Of a stretch of 59,190 bases of DNA, positions 19,933 to 28,874 are shown piece by piece. The stretch covers positions 1 to 59,190 of the forward strand of contig NZ_AJLT01000001.1 in NCBI RefSeq assembly GCF_000258765.1, written 5' to 3'. Under the pieces are notes generated by a model. The model did no database searches, was not told the origin of the DNA, and worked only from the letters and a program-made list of their open reading frames with translations. The stretch is from Gillisia marina (lineage in GTDB: Bacteria > Bacteroidota > Bacteroidia > Flavobacteriales > Flavobacteriaceae). The position numbers and the translations under genes are program-made. The first letter of the stretch is position 1, and each line of letters starts with the position of its first letter.

Positions 19933-20634
19933 ATGAATACACTATATAAAGTAGAGATATTAAATTTTCAAACAATCCTAGTCCTTCCCAATTACTGGAC
20001 TAATCAAAAATACAAGGATTTGCTGGGAGTAATGGAATATGGTGACATCTCTGAAATTCCTGAAGCTGAACTAAAAGACATGTGCTACATGGCCATTGCA
20101 GATAACGAGCCCGAGGAATCGGCCAGACTTATTCTTGGTTATGTGTTTAGCGATAGATTAAATTCCGGGCAAATAGATAATCTTTCCAATGAAATGCGGG
20201 AAGAGAAAATGTGGGAGGAATATGCTGAAATTGGGTATCATGAAGATTTCTTCAACACAGGACAGATTTTATATGATGCATTTAATGGTAAATTTCCTCA
20301 TCCTGAAGCAGTTGAATTTGAAGTAAAGATCACATCAGATAAATTGAAGGATCTTCTTATTGATGATAAAATCACTGAAGCTGCCTTAATAAGGTTGTTG
20401 GCGCATGGAATGCCTGAACACACGTTGATTAATAGATTGTTTACAGAACAATTAAGCTCTCAATCTTTTGCTGAAGCCGAGAATATTATTTGGCAAATGA
20501 ATACCGAAATACAATCTGATAATTCAGCTTTGGTTACGGTGATTTCTTCAAAATATTTCTTTCAGAATTTAAAATACGTTGAAGGCTTTGAAGCTGAAAC
20601 TCATAATGATGAGGAAGTTGAAGAGGAAGATTAA
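19933..20634 (+). CDS. Acidic protein of unknown function
   Basis: I do not recognise this 233-residue protein. It has no signal peptide or membrane helix and is mainly helical and acidic, ending in an Asp/Glu tail (HNDEEVEEED). Tryptophans and aromatic residues cluster in the N-terminal half (MWEEYAEIGYHEDFF). It begins 97 bases after the antiporter on the same strand, so it could be the fourth gene of that operon. No perfect -7 box is seen in the gap. Confidence 0.7.
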   Translation: MNTLYKVEILNFQTILVLPNYWTNQKYKDLLGVMEYGDISEIPEAELKDMCYMAIADNEPEESARLILGYVFSDRLNSGQIDNLSNEMREEKMWEEYAEIGYHEDFFNTGQILYDAFNGKFPHPEAVEFEVKITSDKLKDLLIDDKITEAALIRLLAHGMPEHTLINRLFTEQLSSQSFAEAENIIWQMNTEIQSDNSALVTVISSKYFFQNLKYVEGFEAETHNDEEVEEED

Positions 20635-20649
20635 GGAGTAATATCTTAA

Positions 20650-21238
20650 ATGAAAGGGGAAAGCATACATAGGAATATTCTAGATCATCTTGAGAAGATA
20701 ATTTCACTTTCGGAGAGTGAGCAACAGGAATTTACCAGTATTTTGGAAGAGATCAAGATCTCTAAAAAGAATTTTCTAATTCAACCCGGAGATTTGGTTA
20801 ATTCAGAATACTATGTGGTTTCTGGTTGTTTAGAGGCGTATTATCTTGATGAATCCGGAGATAAACATATTATTCAGTTTGCCTTAGAAGATTGGTGGAT
20901 TTCAGATTTTGAAGCTTTTTTTTAATAATGTTCCCGCTAAGTTATATGTAGAAACAATTGAAGATTCTGTATTGTTGGCTATTAACCGTGAGGCTTTAGA
21001 GATTCTGTACACCCGCATTCCTCAATTCGAAAGGTTCTTTAGAATTAAAACCACTAGTGCTTTTGTTTCCTTGCGCGCAAGAATACTCTCTACGCTGCAA
21101 AAAAGCGGTAAAGAACGCTACTTAGAGTTCTGCGAGACATATCCAAAAATAGAACAACGTGTTCCCAATTATCTCATCGCAAATTATCTTGGGTTAAAAC
21201 CTGAGAGCCTTAGCAGAATAAGAAAAGAAGTTCTCTAG
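20650..21238 (+). pseudogene. Crp/Fnr family transcriptional regulator, frameshifted
   Basis: The N-terminal cyclic-nucleotide-binding-like domain (PGDLVNSEYYVVSGCLEAYY) stops at 20925 in a run of eight T (20916-20923). Removing one T yields FEAFFNNVPAKLYVETIEDS and a single frame to 21238. The C-terminal helix-turn-helix is then present (VPNYLIANYLGLKPESLSRI). The reconstructed length of about 195 residues is typical for flavobacterial Crp regulators. It precedes the DJ-1/PfpI and OYE genes by 97 bases and may regulate them. The domain lacks the classic cAMP-pocket Arg-Ser pair as far as I can see. Confidence 0.85.
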
Positions 21239-21298
21239 CTTAACTTTTTTTAACACTTCCACCTAACTTACATCAAGCAGTTTCAGCAGACATTGGTA

Positions 21299-21306
21299 TA
21301 CTTTTG
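21299..21306 (+). promoter_or_regulatory. -7 box (TACTTTTG) for the DJ-1/OYE operon
   Basis: A perfect TAnnTTTG match lies 29 bases before the ATG at 21336, inside the gap after the Crp-type gene. It indicates the detoxification pair has its own promoter. Confidence 0.65.
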
Positions 21307-21335
21307 TAATTATTAATCAACTAAAATATACTATT

Positions 21336-22017
21336 ATGAAAAATATACTTTTTGTACTTACTAGTAACGATGAGATGGGTGATACCGGTAAGAAAACCGG
21401 ATTTTGGGTTGAAGAGTTCGCTGCACCTTATTACAAATTAACCGATGCGGGTTATAATGTGACATTAGCTTCTCCAAAGGGTGGTCAGCCACCAATAGAT
21501 CCAAATAGTGATACAGAAGATGCTGCTACGGAAGATACAAAGCGATTTGATAATGATAAGGAAACTCAAAAAGTTTTAGCCAATACCAAGAAACTGGAAG
21601 ATGTAGATCAAGAAGATTTTGATGCTGTATTTTATCCTGGTGGTCATGGTCTTTTATGGGATCTTGTAGAAAATAAAACATCTCAAAATCTTATAGAGTC
21701 ATTCTACGCAAATAAAAAAACCTATTTCTTTTGTATGCCATGCGCCTGCAATCTTAAAGAATATTCAGGATAATAAAGGTGATGCTTTAGTTAAAGGTAA
21801 AAATGTAACTGGTTTTACAAACGGCGAGGAAGCAGCAGTAGAATTAACGAAAGTTGTTCCTTTTTTAATTGAAGATATGATGAAAGAAAAAGGAGCTAAT
21901 TACAGTAAAATTGGAAATTGGCAACCTTATGCTTTAGAAGATGGACTTTTAATAACAGGGCAAAACCCTGCATCTTCATCTAAGGTAGCAGATCTTTTAA
22001 TGAAAAAATTAAAGTAA
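21336..22017 (+). pseudogene. DJ-1/PfpI (class I glutamine amidotransferase-like) protein, frameshifted
   Basis: The protein begins like Hsp31-type DJ-1 family members (FVLTSNDEMGDTGKKTGFW) and contains AVFYPGGHGLLWDL. The frame breaks after seven A at 21714-21720 and stops at 21773. With six A it reads NKKPISFVCHAPAILKNI, restoring the nucleophile Cys-His pair, and continues to a stop at 22015-22017 (about 226 residues). Related proteins act as glyoxalase III, deglycase or chaperone. The gene is 3 bases from the OYE gene, so both probably handle reactive carbonyls and electrophiles. Confidence 0.87.
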
Positions 22018-22020
22018 AAT

Positions 22021-23139
22021 ATGAGTACTAAACAAGAATTATTACAATCATATAAAATGGGAAGCCTTCAACTGCCAAATAGGGTAGTGATGGCACCATT
22101 AACGAGAAGTAGAGCTAGTAATGCCGAAAATAAACCAACAGAAGACTTACATCTTCAATATTATAAAGAACGAGCCAGCGCCGGACTTATAATTACTGAA
22201 GGCTCACAGGTTTCTAAGCAGGCAGTAGGATATATCAATACAGCTGGAATTCACTCGAAAGAGCAAGTTGAAGGATGGAAGAAAGTAACTAAAGCAGTGC
22301 ACGATGCAAATGGTAGAATCTTTATTCAGCTATGGCATGTTGGTAGAATGTCGCACCCGGATTTCCATAACGGTGAATTACCAGTATCTGCTTCTGCTAT
22401 AAACCCAAATGCCCAGTCATTTACACCGCAAGGTTTTAAAGATACGGTTACTCCAAGGGAGATGACTATTGAAGATATTAATACTACAATATCCGATTTT
22501 AAAAATGCTGCTAAGAATGCTGTGGAAGCAGGTTTCGATGGAGTAGAAATTCATTCTTCTAATGGATATTTATTTCATCAGTTTTTTAATGCAACCTCAA
22601 ATAAGAGAACAGATGAGTACGGCGGTTCTAAAGAAAATAGAGCAAAACTATTCTTTGAAGTCTTAGATGTTGTAAAGCAAGTAATTCCTGCAGATAAAAT
22701 CGGGGTTAGATTAAACCCTTCTATGCATAATTTGTTTGGAGTTACGTTGGATAAAGAAACCATTCCTACCTTCGATTATATTATCGAAAAATTAAATGAG
22801 TACGATCTAGCATATTTACATTTATCGGAGCCTTTTACAGATGTTTCTGAAGTTCCTTATGCAGAGACTGAAATTGCTAAACGTTATAGACCTATATATA
22901 AAGGGACTATCATAATAAATGGCGGCTTCGATCAGGAAAAAGGAAATAAAGTGATCGCTGATGGAAATGCCGATTTGGTAGCTTATGGAAAGTTATTTAT
23001 ATCTAACCCAGATCTTGTTGAAAGATTTGAGCAAGATGTAGAAGTTTCCCCTTGGGATGAAAGCACCTTTTATTCAGAAGGAAAAGAAGGATATATAGAT
23101 TATGAAGTAAAGACTGAAAGAGAAGCTGTTTTACAATAA
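22021..23139 (+). CDS. Alkene reductase, Old Yellow Enzyme family
   Basis: This 372-residue FMN-dependent NAD(P)H oxidoreductase has MAPLTRSRA at the N-terminus, IQLWHVGRMSHP, and the active-site segment VEIHSSNGYLFHQFFN, in which His178 and Asn181 bind the substrate carbonyl. RTDEYGGSKENRAK is also typical. It reduces activated C=C bonds of enals, enones and similar electrophiles in the cytosol. It follows the DJ-1/PfpI gene with a 3-base gap and ends at a strong terminator, forming a two-gene detoxification operon. Confidence 0.95.
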   Translation: MSTKQELLQSYKMGSLQLPNRVVMAPLTRSRASNAENKPTEDLHLQYYKERASAGLIITEGSQVSKQAVGYINTAGIHSKEQVEGWKKVTKAVHDANGRIFIQLWHVGRMSHPDFHNGELPVSASAINPNAQSFTPQGFKDTVTPREMTIEDINTTISDFKNAAKNAVEAGFDGVEIHSSNGYLFHQFFNATSNKRTDEYGGSKENRAKLFFEVLDVVKQVIPADKIGVRLNPSMHNLFGVTLDKETIPTFDYIIEKLNEYDLAYLHLSEPFTDVSEVPYAETEIAKRYRPIYKGTIIINGGFDQEKGNKVIADGNADLVAYGKLFISNPDLVERFEQDVEVSPWDESTFYSEGKEGYIDYEVKTEREAVLQ

Positions 23140-23154
23140 CAGTTCTTTTCAAAA

Positions 23155-23195
23155 TTAAAAAAGCTCTTCAAAATTAATTGAAGAGCTTTTTTTTT
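23155..23195 (+). terminator. Rho-independent terminator after the OYE gene
   Basis: Arms AAGCTCTTCAA at 23161-23171 and TTGAAGAGCTT at 23178-23188 are preceded by A-rich sequence and followed by a T run to 23195. It lies between convergent OYE and rlmF genes and is usable from both sides. Confidence 0.9.
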
Positions 23196-23239
23196 ATGAA
23201 TAATACTTCAGTAATAAAATTTAAAATCTCACTGAGACA

Positions 23240-24094
23240 TTAAAATTTCCAAGCTATAAATCGGCTTTTTTTGTTACCCTGACTCATAGGAATCACTTTG
23301 TAGGTTGCTTTTAACTTATCTAATTGCTTATATATTTTTGAAAGACTTTCATTTTTAGAGATCAGCGAAGTGAACCAACCAACCTGAGATTTAAAATTCA
23401 CACTTTCCTTGATCATTCGCTTAAGAAATAGAGCTTCTCCGCCATTACACCAAAGCTCGTTAGATTCCCCACCAAAGTTGAGCGGACTACCAATTTCTCT
23501 TCCTAAATTCTTTGTTTTTCTTCTACTTGTTTTAGCTGCTTCTTCTTTAGAAGAATGAAATGGAGGATTACACATACTAAAATTGAAATATTCTCCTTCC
23601 TTGATGATTCCCTTAAACATGTTGGAATGATCATCCTGATATCTGATTTCAATATTCTGACTCAGTTTTTTGGTAGTATTAATATTATTTTGAGCAGCTA
23701 CCACAGCATTCTCATCGATATCTGCACCCACCATTTTCCAATGATAAATACTATGTCCAAGAATAGGGTAGATGCAATTGGCACCAACTCCAATATCTAA
23801 ACCTTTTACTTCCGGAGTTAATTTTTCTTCAGCCAAAAGATCTGCTAAATGATGGATATAATCTGCTCTTCCGGGAATAGGTGGAATAAGATATTGCGGA
23901 GGAATATTCCAATCGGTTACTTTATAATGACGTTTTAAAAGTGCTTTATTAAGATGTAAAACCGACTGATTATTACCAAAATCGATAGTTTCTTCAGAAT
24001 TTACATTGTCGATAATATGATCACCTAATTCTGGATGAACTTTTACCAGCTCTTCAAAATTGTAAGCTTCGTTATGAATGTTGTTTGGATGCAA
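23240..24094 (-). CDS. rlmF: 23S rRNA (adenine(1618)-N6)-methyltransferase
   Basis: The 284-residue protein matches RlmF: WNIPPQYLIPPIPGRADYIH near the N-terminus, the SAM-binding motif GLDIGVGANCIYPILG, the catalytic NPPFHSS motif of N6-adenine methyltransferases, and LNFGGESNELWCNGGE. It methylates A1618 of 23S rRNA. Length agrees with the family. It is a single gene, divergent from the DEAD-box helicase gene next door. Confidence 0.95.
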   Translation of the reverse strand: MHPNNIHNEAYNFEELVKVHPELGDHIIDNVNSEETIDFGNNQSVLHLNKALLKRHYKVTDWNIPPQYLIPPIPGRADYIHHLADLLAEEKLTPEVKGLDIGVGANCIYPILGHSIYHWKMVGADIDENAVVAAQNNINTTKKLSQNIEIRYQDDHSNMFKGIIKEGEYFNFSMCNPPFHSSKEEAAKTSRRKTKNLGREIGSPLNFGGESNELWCNGGEALFLKRMIKESVNFKSQVGWFTSLISKNESLSKIYKQLDKLKATYKVIPMSQGNKKSRFIAWKF

Positions 24095-24195
24095 AATAAA
24101 AAGTTTTAATGTGAGGCAAAGATACAGTGTTTATTTCCGTAGAAATAACTTAATGTACACTACTTCAGAAACCTCTACTGTATATTAAATAACTG

Positions 24196-24203
24196 TACTT
24201 TTG
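24196..24203 (+). promoter_or_regulatory. -7 box (TACTTTTG) 4 bases before the helicase ATG
   Basis: A perfect TAnnTTTG box ends 4 bases before the ATG at 24208. Transcription normally starts a few bases past this box, so the mRNA would be leaderless or nearly so. Confidence 0.65.
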
Positions 24204-24207
24204 CAAA

Positions 24208-25521
24208 ATGGCAAATACAATTAAAGATCAGTCGGAAATCTTGGAAAAGATGGGGATAGAAAAACTTAATCCGATGCAAGAAGAAGCTTCTCAAGTTATA
24301 AGTGCAAATTCCAACGTTGTTCTCTTATCTCCCACAGGAACAGGAAAGACTTTAGCATTCTTATTACCAATAATAGATAGGTTGGATCTAAATTCTAATG
24401 AAGTGCAAGCGTTAATTTTGGTGCCTTCCAGAGAACTAGCTATTCAAATAGAACAAGTTGTAAGAGAGATGGGCGCTGGTTATAAAACGAATGCTGTCTA
24501 TGGAGGAAGACCTTTTTCTAAAGACAAAATTGAGTTGAAACATGAACCAGCTATTTTAATTGGAACTCCGGGAAGAGTTTCAGATCATTTAAGGAGAGAA
24601 ACTTTTTCAGTGAATGCTATTAAAACGCTGGTATTAGATGAATTCGACAAATCTTTAGAAGTTGGATTTGAAGAACAAATGACAGAGATCATTGATGCTT
24701 TACCAAATATTGAAAAACGAATTCTAACTTCTGCAACACAGCAAATTGAAATTCCAAGTTTTGTTGGACTAACAGCTCCTAAGCATATCAACTATCTGGA
24801 TGGTAAAAAGAGATCTCAGCTACAAATTAAAACCATAAATTCTGCTTCAAAAGATAAATTAGAATCTTTAAAAGAAGTTTTAGACCATATTGGAAATAAG
24901 CCGGGAATCGTGTTTTGTAATTTTCGAGATAGCATTCAACGCGTAAGCGATTATTTAAATCAGAATCATATAGGTCATGGTTGTTTTCATGGAGGCATGG
25001 AACAGCAGGACAGAGAACGTTCTTTGATTAAATTCAGAAATGGAACTCATAATATCATTGTAGCGACAGATCTTGCTGCTAGAGGCTTGGATATTCCGGA
25101 ATTGAACTTTATTATCCATTATCAACTTCCACTTAAGGAAGAAGAATTTACTCATAGAAATGGCCGAACTGCACGTATGAATGCTGCCGGGAATGCCTAT
25201 GTTATAAAATGGACAAAAGAAGATCTACCTGATTTTATAGAATTGGATGAGTTGAAGAATCTTAAGAGTAATAATGCTTCTCAGGATACACTGTGGGAAA
25301 CCTTATTTGTATCTGGAGGAAGAAAAGATAAGATCTCAAAAGGAGATATCGCAGGATTATTTTTTAAACAAGGGAAGCTTGAAAAAGATGAATTGGGAGC
25401 TATAGAATTAAAACAGGATTGTTGTTTTGTTTCGGTGCCGGCAGCCAAGGCAAATGCACTTATAACGCTGCTTAATAATACTAAACTCAAAAAGAAAAAA
25501 GTAAGAATAAAACTCGTATAA
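24208..25521 (+). CDS. DEAD-box-type RNA helicase with DbpA-like C-terminal domain
   Basis: This 437-residue protein has Walker A SPTGTGKT (41-48), PSRELAIQIE, motif II as DEFD (144-147) rather than DEAD, TSATQ, VATDLAARGLDI and HRNGRTAR. The C-terminal 75 residues (GRKDKISKGDIAGLFF to SVPAAKANALITLL) resemble the RNA-binding domain of DbpA, which targets 23S rRNA hairpin 92. A role in 50S ribosome assembly is therefore likely, though the motif II and VI variants show it is a diverged branch. It is divergent from rlmF, another 23S rRNA gene. Confidence 0.9.
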   Translation: MANTIKDQSEILEKMGIEKLNPMQEEASQVISANSNVVLLSPTGTGKTLAFLLPIIDRLDLNSNEVQALILVPSRELAIQIEQVVREMGAGYKTNAVYGGRPFSKDKIELKHEPAILIGTPGRVSDHLRRETFSVNAIKTLVLDEFDKSLEVGFEEQMTEIIDALPNIEKRILTSATQQIEIPSFVGLTAPKHINYLDGKKRSQLQIKTINSASKDKLESLKEVLDHIGNKPGIVFCNFRDSIQRVSDYLNQNHIGHGCFHGGMEQQDRERSLIKFRNGTHNIIVATDLAARGLDIPELNFIIHYQLPLKEEEFTHRNGRTARMNAAGNAYVIKWTKEDLPDFIELDELKNLKSNNASQDTLWETLFVSGGRKDKISKGDIAGLFFKQGKLEKDELGAIELKQDCCFVSVPAAKANALITLLNNTKLKKKKVRIKLV

Positions 25522-25558
25522 AAAAAAGGTCTTTAGAATAAATTTAAAGGCCTTTTTT
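25521..25558 (+). terminator. Rho-independent terminator after the DbpA-like helicase
   Basis: Arms at 522-535 and 545-558 (relative to 25000), core AAAGGTCTTTA with one G-U pair, end in six T. It starts at the stop codon of the helicase gene. Confidence 0.8.
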
Positions 25559-25595
25559 GAGATTTAATAAAACATTCTTATGAATATCTGATTGT

Positions 25596-25708
25596 TGTCT
25601 TAATAGTACTTTTGTCACCCTGAATTTATTTCAGGGTCTCAATAATTAATTGACTTTCATTTTAAAGAGACCCTGAAACAATTCCGATATCTATCGGAAC
25701 AGGGTGAC
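25596..25708 (+). repeat. Dispersed palindromic repeat, left copy
   Basis: The 49 bases at 25596-25644 occur in inverted orientation at 28449-28497 with two mismatches. The inner part 25614-25708 is palindromic, beginning GTCACCCTGAA and ending GGGTGAC, with complementary CAGGGTCTC and GAGACCCTG segments. No ORF is present. It resembles the REP-like hairpins common in flavobacterial genomes. Confidence 0.8.
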
Positions 25709-25740
25709 GTTACATTTTCAACAAGGATTAAAAAAAAAAT

Positions 25741-26532
25741 TTACATAGAGCGATGCTTGGAAGCTCTTTCTTTCATGGAATCGTACATAGAATTTACTTT
25801 TTTATCAAATGCCAACGGATTCTTAAAATTCTCTTTATTGTTTTCTATGCGTTCCTCTCCACCCAAAATCACATCAATTTCTTCATTTTTTAAACCTTTC
25901 ATAGTTTTTTCAGCAACTAATTCTGGGGTGTCCATATCTTTAGATGAAGCTGTTTTCATCATTGGAGTATCTGTAGCAGTTGGATAAACCGTCATAACAT
26001 GTATCGGAAAATCCTTAAGCTCTCGTCTCATAGCTTCAGAAAATTGTTTTACCGCAGCTTTTGTAGCTGCATAAGTTGCATAAAATGGCATTCCTATTAA
26101 GCCTAAACCGGAAGATACATTTATAATAGCCGCATCTTTACTTTTTTTCAGCATGGGTAAGCTATGTTTAGTAAGTAAAATAAGTCCTGTAGTATTTATG
26201 TTTTGCTGCGCGATAATATCCTCATCAGAAATATCATCTAAAGCACCTGCACTAACAACTCCGGCATTATTTATAAGGATATCTAAATGATCCCATTCAT
26301 TTTTGATTTTAGATGCAATCTTGGTGATGTCTTTAGGCTTAGATACATCAGCTTGTATAAAAGTGAATTTTGCTTCAGGAAATTCAGATTTTAAATCCTT
26401 CATTTTACCTTCATCTCTCCCAACAACAGCGATATTTCTTGCTCCTTCTTTGTAAAATTCAGTGATTAATGCTTTTCCAATTCCGCTAGATCCGCCGGTA
26501 ATTAATATGTTTTTATCATTGAATGTCTTCAT
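25741..26532 (-). CDS. SDR family NAD(P)-dependent oxidoreductase
   Basis: The 263-residue protein is a classical short-chain dehydrogenase: cofactor motif GGSSGIGKAL, NNAGVVSAGA, catalytic Ser in INVSSGLGLIG and the YAATKAA (Tyr-x-x-x-Lys) motif. The cofactor and substrate are not determined; the basic residue in AVVGRDEGKM suggests NADP(H). It is divergent from the larger SDR gene at 26795, and both lie between two inverted repeats. Confidence 0.93.
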   Translation of the reverse strand: MKTFNDKNILITGGSSGIGKALITEFYKEGARNIAVVGRDEGKMKDLKSEFPEAKFTFIQADVSKPKDITKIASKIKNEWDHLDILINNAGVVSAGALDDISDEDIIAQQNINTTGLILLTKHSLPMLKKSKDAAIINVSSGLGLIGMPFYATYAATKAAVKQFSEAMRRELKDFPIHVMTVYPTATDTPMMKTASSKDMDTPELVAEKTMKGLKNEEIDVILGGEERIENNKENFKNPLAFDKKVNSMYDSMKERASKHRSM

Positions 26533-26766
26533 AATAGTATGTTTTAAATTTTTATAAATTATATTCCAAATCGGCTTTTCAAGTCTTAATAAATATATGC
26601 TTTAGATATTTTATTTTTATTAAAGTCGACTTAAAAAATCTTCGGAAACGGCTGGATATTGTAAAGCTTATATTAAATGAAATTGACGGATGGCTAGGAG
26701 AATGGTTTTGTAATATCTAAATCCATATTTTCAATATATCCTACATCTAATAGGAGATAATAAAAT

Positions 26767-26774
26767 TATATTTG
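26767..26774 (+). promoter_or_regulatory. -7 box (TATATTTG) for the 515-residue SDR
   Basis: A perfect TAnnTTTG box lies 20 bases before the ATG at 26795. Confidence 0.6.
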
Positions 26775-26794
26775 CAAACTGAAAATTTTGAAGC

Positions 26795-28342
26795 ATGAAA
26801 CCTGATAAAGCCGAAAAAAACGATATTCTCACAGAAGAACAAATAGATACTTGTATTGCGATATTGGAAGCTTTAGTTGAAGATACCAATCAGGTATTCG
26901 ACCTTTCTGAAGCGAAACGTATCGCATTAATGAAAGCAGCTGGTGCTCTTACTCGCCCTCAGCGTGATGAATTTTTAAAAAGGAAGAAAGATTCTAAAAA
27001 AGCGGCGAAAAGGAAAATGATCGAGCGGGATAAACACGCTCGAAAAGAGACCGGAATTCGAAGCGCCAGAGAAGCCACTATTTTTATTGCTCCAAGTCTT
27101 GTTGAAACTCCAAAGGATGAACGTCCGGAATTGGAATCTCCGCGTAACTGTTATGTATGTAAAACGATGTTCACAAAATTGCATCACTTTTATGATACCA
27201 TGTGCACAGAATGTGGCGATTTTAACTATGCGAAACGGTATCAAACCGCCGATCTTACCGGCCAAGTTGCTGTAGTTACGGGATCGAGACTAAAAATTGG
27301 GTATCACATAACACTTATGTTGTTAAAGGCAGGAGCCACCGTTATTGCAACTACAAGATTCCCGGTAGATTCGGCCTTACGATTTTCTAAGGAACACGAT
27401 TTTCAAGAATGGGGAGATCGTTTAAAGATCCACGGATTAGACCTTAGGCATATTCCTAGTGTAGAGATTTTCTGTAATTTCATTGAGCAACGTTACGAGC
27501 GATTGGATATTCTTATAAATAATGCCGCTCAAACGGTGCGAAGACCTTCCGGTTTCTTCGCGCATTTAATGGAAAAGGAAGAGTTGCCTTATGATTCTTT
27601 GCCTGAATTTGCTAAGGATCTTTTAAAAGATCATCATAATTCCTTACAAGAGCTAAAAACATTGACAGAAGGAGCTTCTAACAACCAAAATAACGTATTA
27701 CCTGTTACCTGGCACGGGCCAGAACCTGGAATTGGCTTAAGGGCTTCAGCTAAATTATCACAGATCCCTTATAGTTTCGATAATTCTCTTGCCACTAAAG
27801 AAGTATTTCCGGAAGGAGAATTGGATGCCGATCTACAACAAGTGGATCTTCGGAAAACAAATAGTTGGAGATTAAGATTAGGAGAGATTGAAACTACCGA
27901 AATGATCGAAGTACAGTTGGTGAACTCCGTTGCGCCATTTGTATTATGCAACCGTCTTTCAGATCTTATGAAAAAGGAGAATACCGGTAAAAAGCATATT
28001 ATAAATGTTTCGGCTATGGAAGGAAAATTCCATAGATTTAAAAAAGAAGATAGACACCCGCATACCAATATGGCAAAAGCTGCATTAAATATGATGACGC
28101 ATACTTCTGCAGCAACATTTGCGAAAGATGGAATTTTTATGAATGCCGTAGATACCGGTTGGGTGACCGATGAAGATCCTGCAGAATTATCAAAGAAAAA
28201 GGTAGAAATCCATGATTTTCAGCCACCTTTGGATATTGTAGATGGTGCAGCAAGGGTAATGGATCCTTTGTTTGATGGGATTAATACTGGAAAACATTGG
28301 TGCGGTAAATTCCTTAAGGATTACAGACCAATTGATTGGTAG
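26795..28342 (+). CDS. Large SDR-domain oxidoreductase with N-terminal zinc-finger-like region
   Basis: This 515-residue protein joins a helical, charged N-terminus (about 1-100), a Cys-rich segment [12 protein letters not shown] then MCTECGDF (two CxxC pairs, a likely zinc knuckle at about 112-140), and an SDR-type Rossmann domain ([27 protein letters not shown]). The usual GxxxGxG is altered to GSRLKIG and the active site reads [13 protein letters not shown] with [11 protein letters not shown], so Tyr of YxxxK is replaced. Catalytic activity may differ from standard SDRs. No signal peptide is present. Confidence 0.88.
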   Translation: MKPDKAEKNDILTEEQIDTCIAILEALVEDTNQVFDLSEAKRIALMKAAGALTRPQRDEFLKRKKDSKKAAKRKMIERDKHARKETGIRSAREATIFIAPSLVETPKDERPELESPRNCYVCKTMFTKLHHFYDTMCTECGDFNYAKRYQTADLTGQVAVVTGSRLKIGYHITLMLLKAGATVIATTRFPVDSALRFSKEHDFQEWGDRLKIHGLDLRHIPSVEIFCNFIEQRYERLDILINNAAQTVRRPSGFFAHLMEKEELPYDSLPEFAKDLLKDHHNSLQELKTLTEGASNNQNNVLPVTWHGPEPGIGLRASAKLSQIPYSFDNSLATKEVFPEGELDADLQQVDLRKTNSWRLRLGEIETTEMIEVQLVNSVAPFVLCNRLSDLMKKENTGKKHIINVSAMEGKFHRFKKEDRHPHTNMAKAALNMMTHTSAATFAKDGIFMNAVDTGWVTDEDPAELSKKKVEIHDFQPPLDIVDGAARVMDPLFDGINTGKHWCGKFLKDYRPIDW

Positions 28343-28388
28343 AAATAAATGTTGTTTTTTCGTAAAGTTTCCTAAACTGAAAAAGGAC

Positions 28389-28497
28389 GTCATTCTGTCC
28401 CGACGCTTCGGGAGTTTCAGAATCTCATTACAATGATTATCAATAGAGTATTGAGACCCTGAAATAAATTCAGGGTGACGAAAGTACTATTAGGACA
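28389..28497 (-). repeat. Dispersed palindromic repeat, right copy (inverted)
   Basis: The segment 28449-28497 is the reverse complement of 25596-25644 with 47 of 49 bases identical. The inner part continues to 28389 with a related but diverged palindrome (GTCATTCTG versus GTCACCCTG). The two copies bracket the SDR pair. Confidence 0.8.
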
Positions 28498-28530
28498 ATA
28501 AACGGATAATAAAAATAAAATATATAAGAA

Positions 28531-28764
28531 ATGAATAACAACAAAATACCCCAAAAACAACATAATAACCAATTACACGGCGTGAAATTGGTTGATATTA
28601 TCGAGCATTTGCTTGAAAAGCATGGATGGGAGAAGATGGGGGAAATGCTTCCAATTAGATGTTTTACCCACGATCCCTCTGTAAAATCTAGTTTAAAGTT
28701 TCTAAGAAAAACACCTTGGGCAAGAGATAAAGTAGAGAGAATTTATATGGATTCTGTTAAATAA
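28531..28764 (+). CDS. VF530 family DNA-binding protein (DUF2132)
   Basis: The 77-residue protein carries the family signature LHGVKLVDIIEHLLEKHGW and IRCFTHDPSVKSSLKFLRKT, then PWARDKVE. VF530 proteins are small helical proteins reported to bind DNA; the cellular role is unknown. A Gln/Asn/Lys-rich N-terminal tail precedes the domain. It is monocistronic and followed by a long terminator hairpin. Confidence 0.9.
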   Translation: MNNNKIPQKQHNNQLHGVKLVDIIEHLLEKHGWEKMGEMLPIRCFTHDPSVKSSLKFLRKTPWARDKVERIYMDSVK

Positions 28765-28808
28765 TTTTCTCCCGAACACACAAATTATCTTAATAGATAA
28801 TTAATAAT

Positions 28809-28861
28809 AAAGCCACAAATGCACGAATATCATATAAGATATTCGTGCATTTGTGGCTTTT
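28809..28861. terminator. Perfect 23-bp hairpin, bidirectional terminator
   Basis: Arms at 28809-28831 and 28838-28860 are perfectly complementary around the loop ATATAA (core GCCACAAATGCACGAAT). Ends are A-rich and T-rich. It lies between the convergent VF530 and DUF885 genes. Its sequence is of a type I associate with dispersed flavobacterial repeats, so it may be a repeat recruited as terminator. Confidence 0.85.
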
Positions 28862-28874
28862 AATCAATAGTATT

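Noticed and set aside
20916..20923. Programmed ribosomal frameshift in the Crp-type gene
   Set aside because: No stimulatory structure or conserved slippery layout, and the same kind of indel affects unrelated genes in the window.
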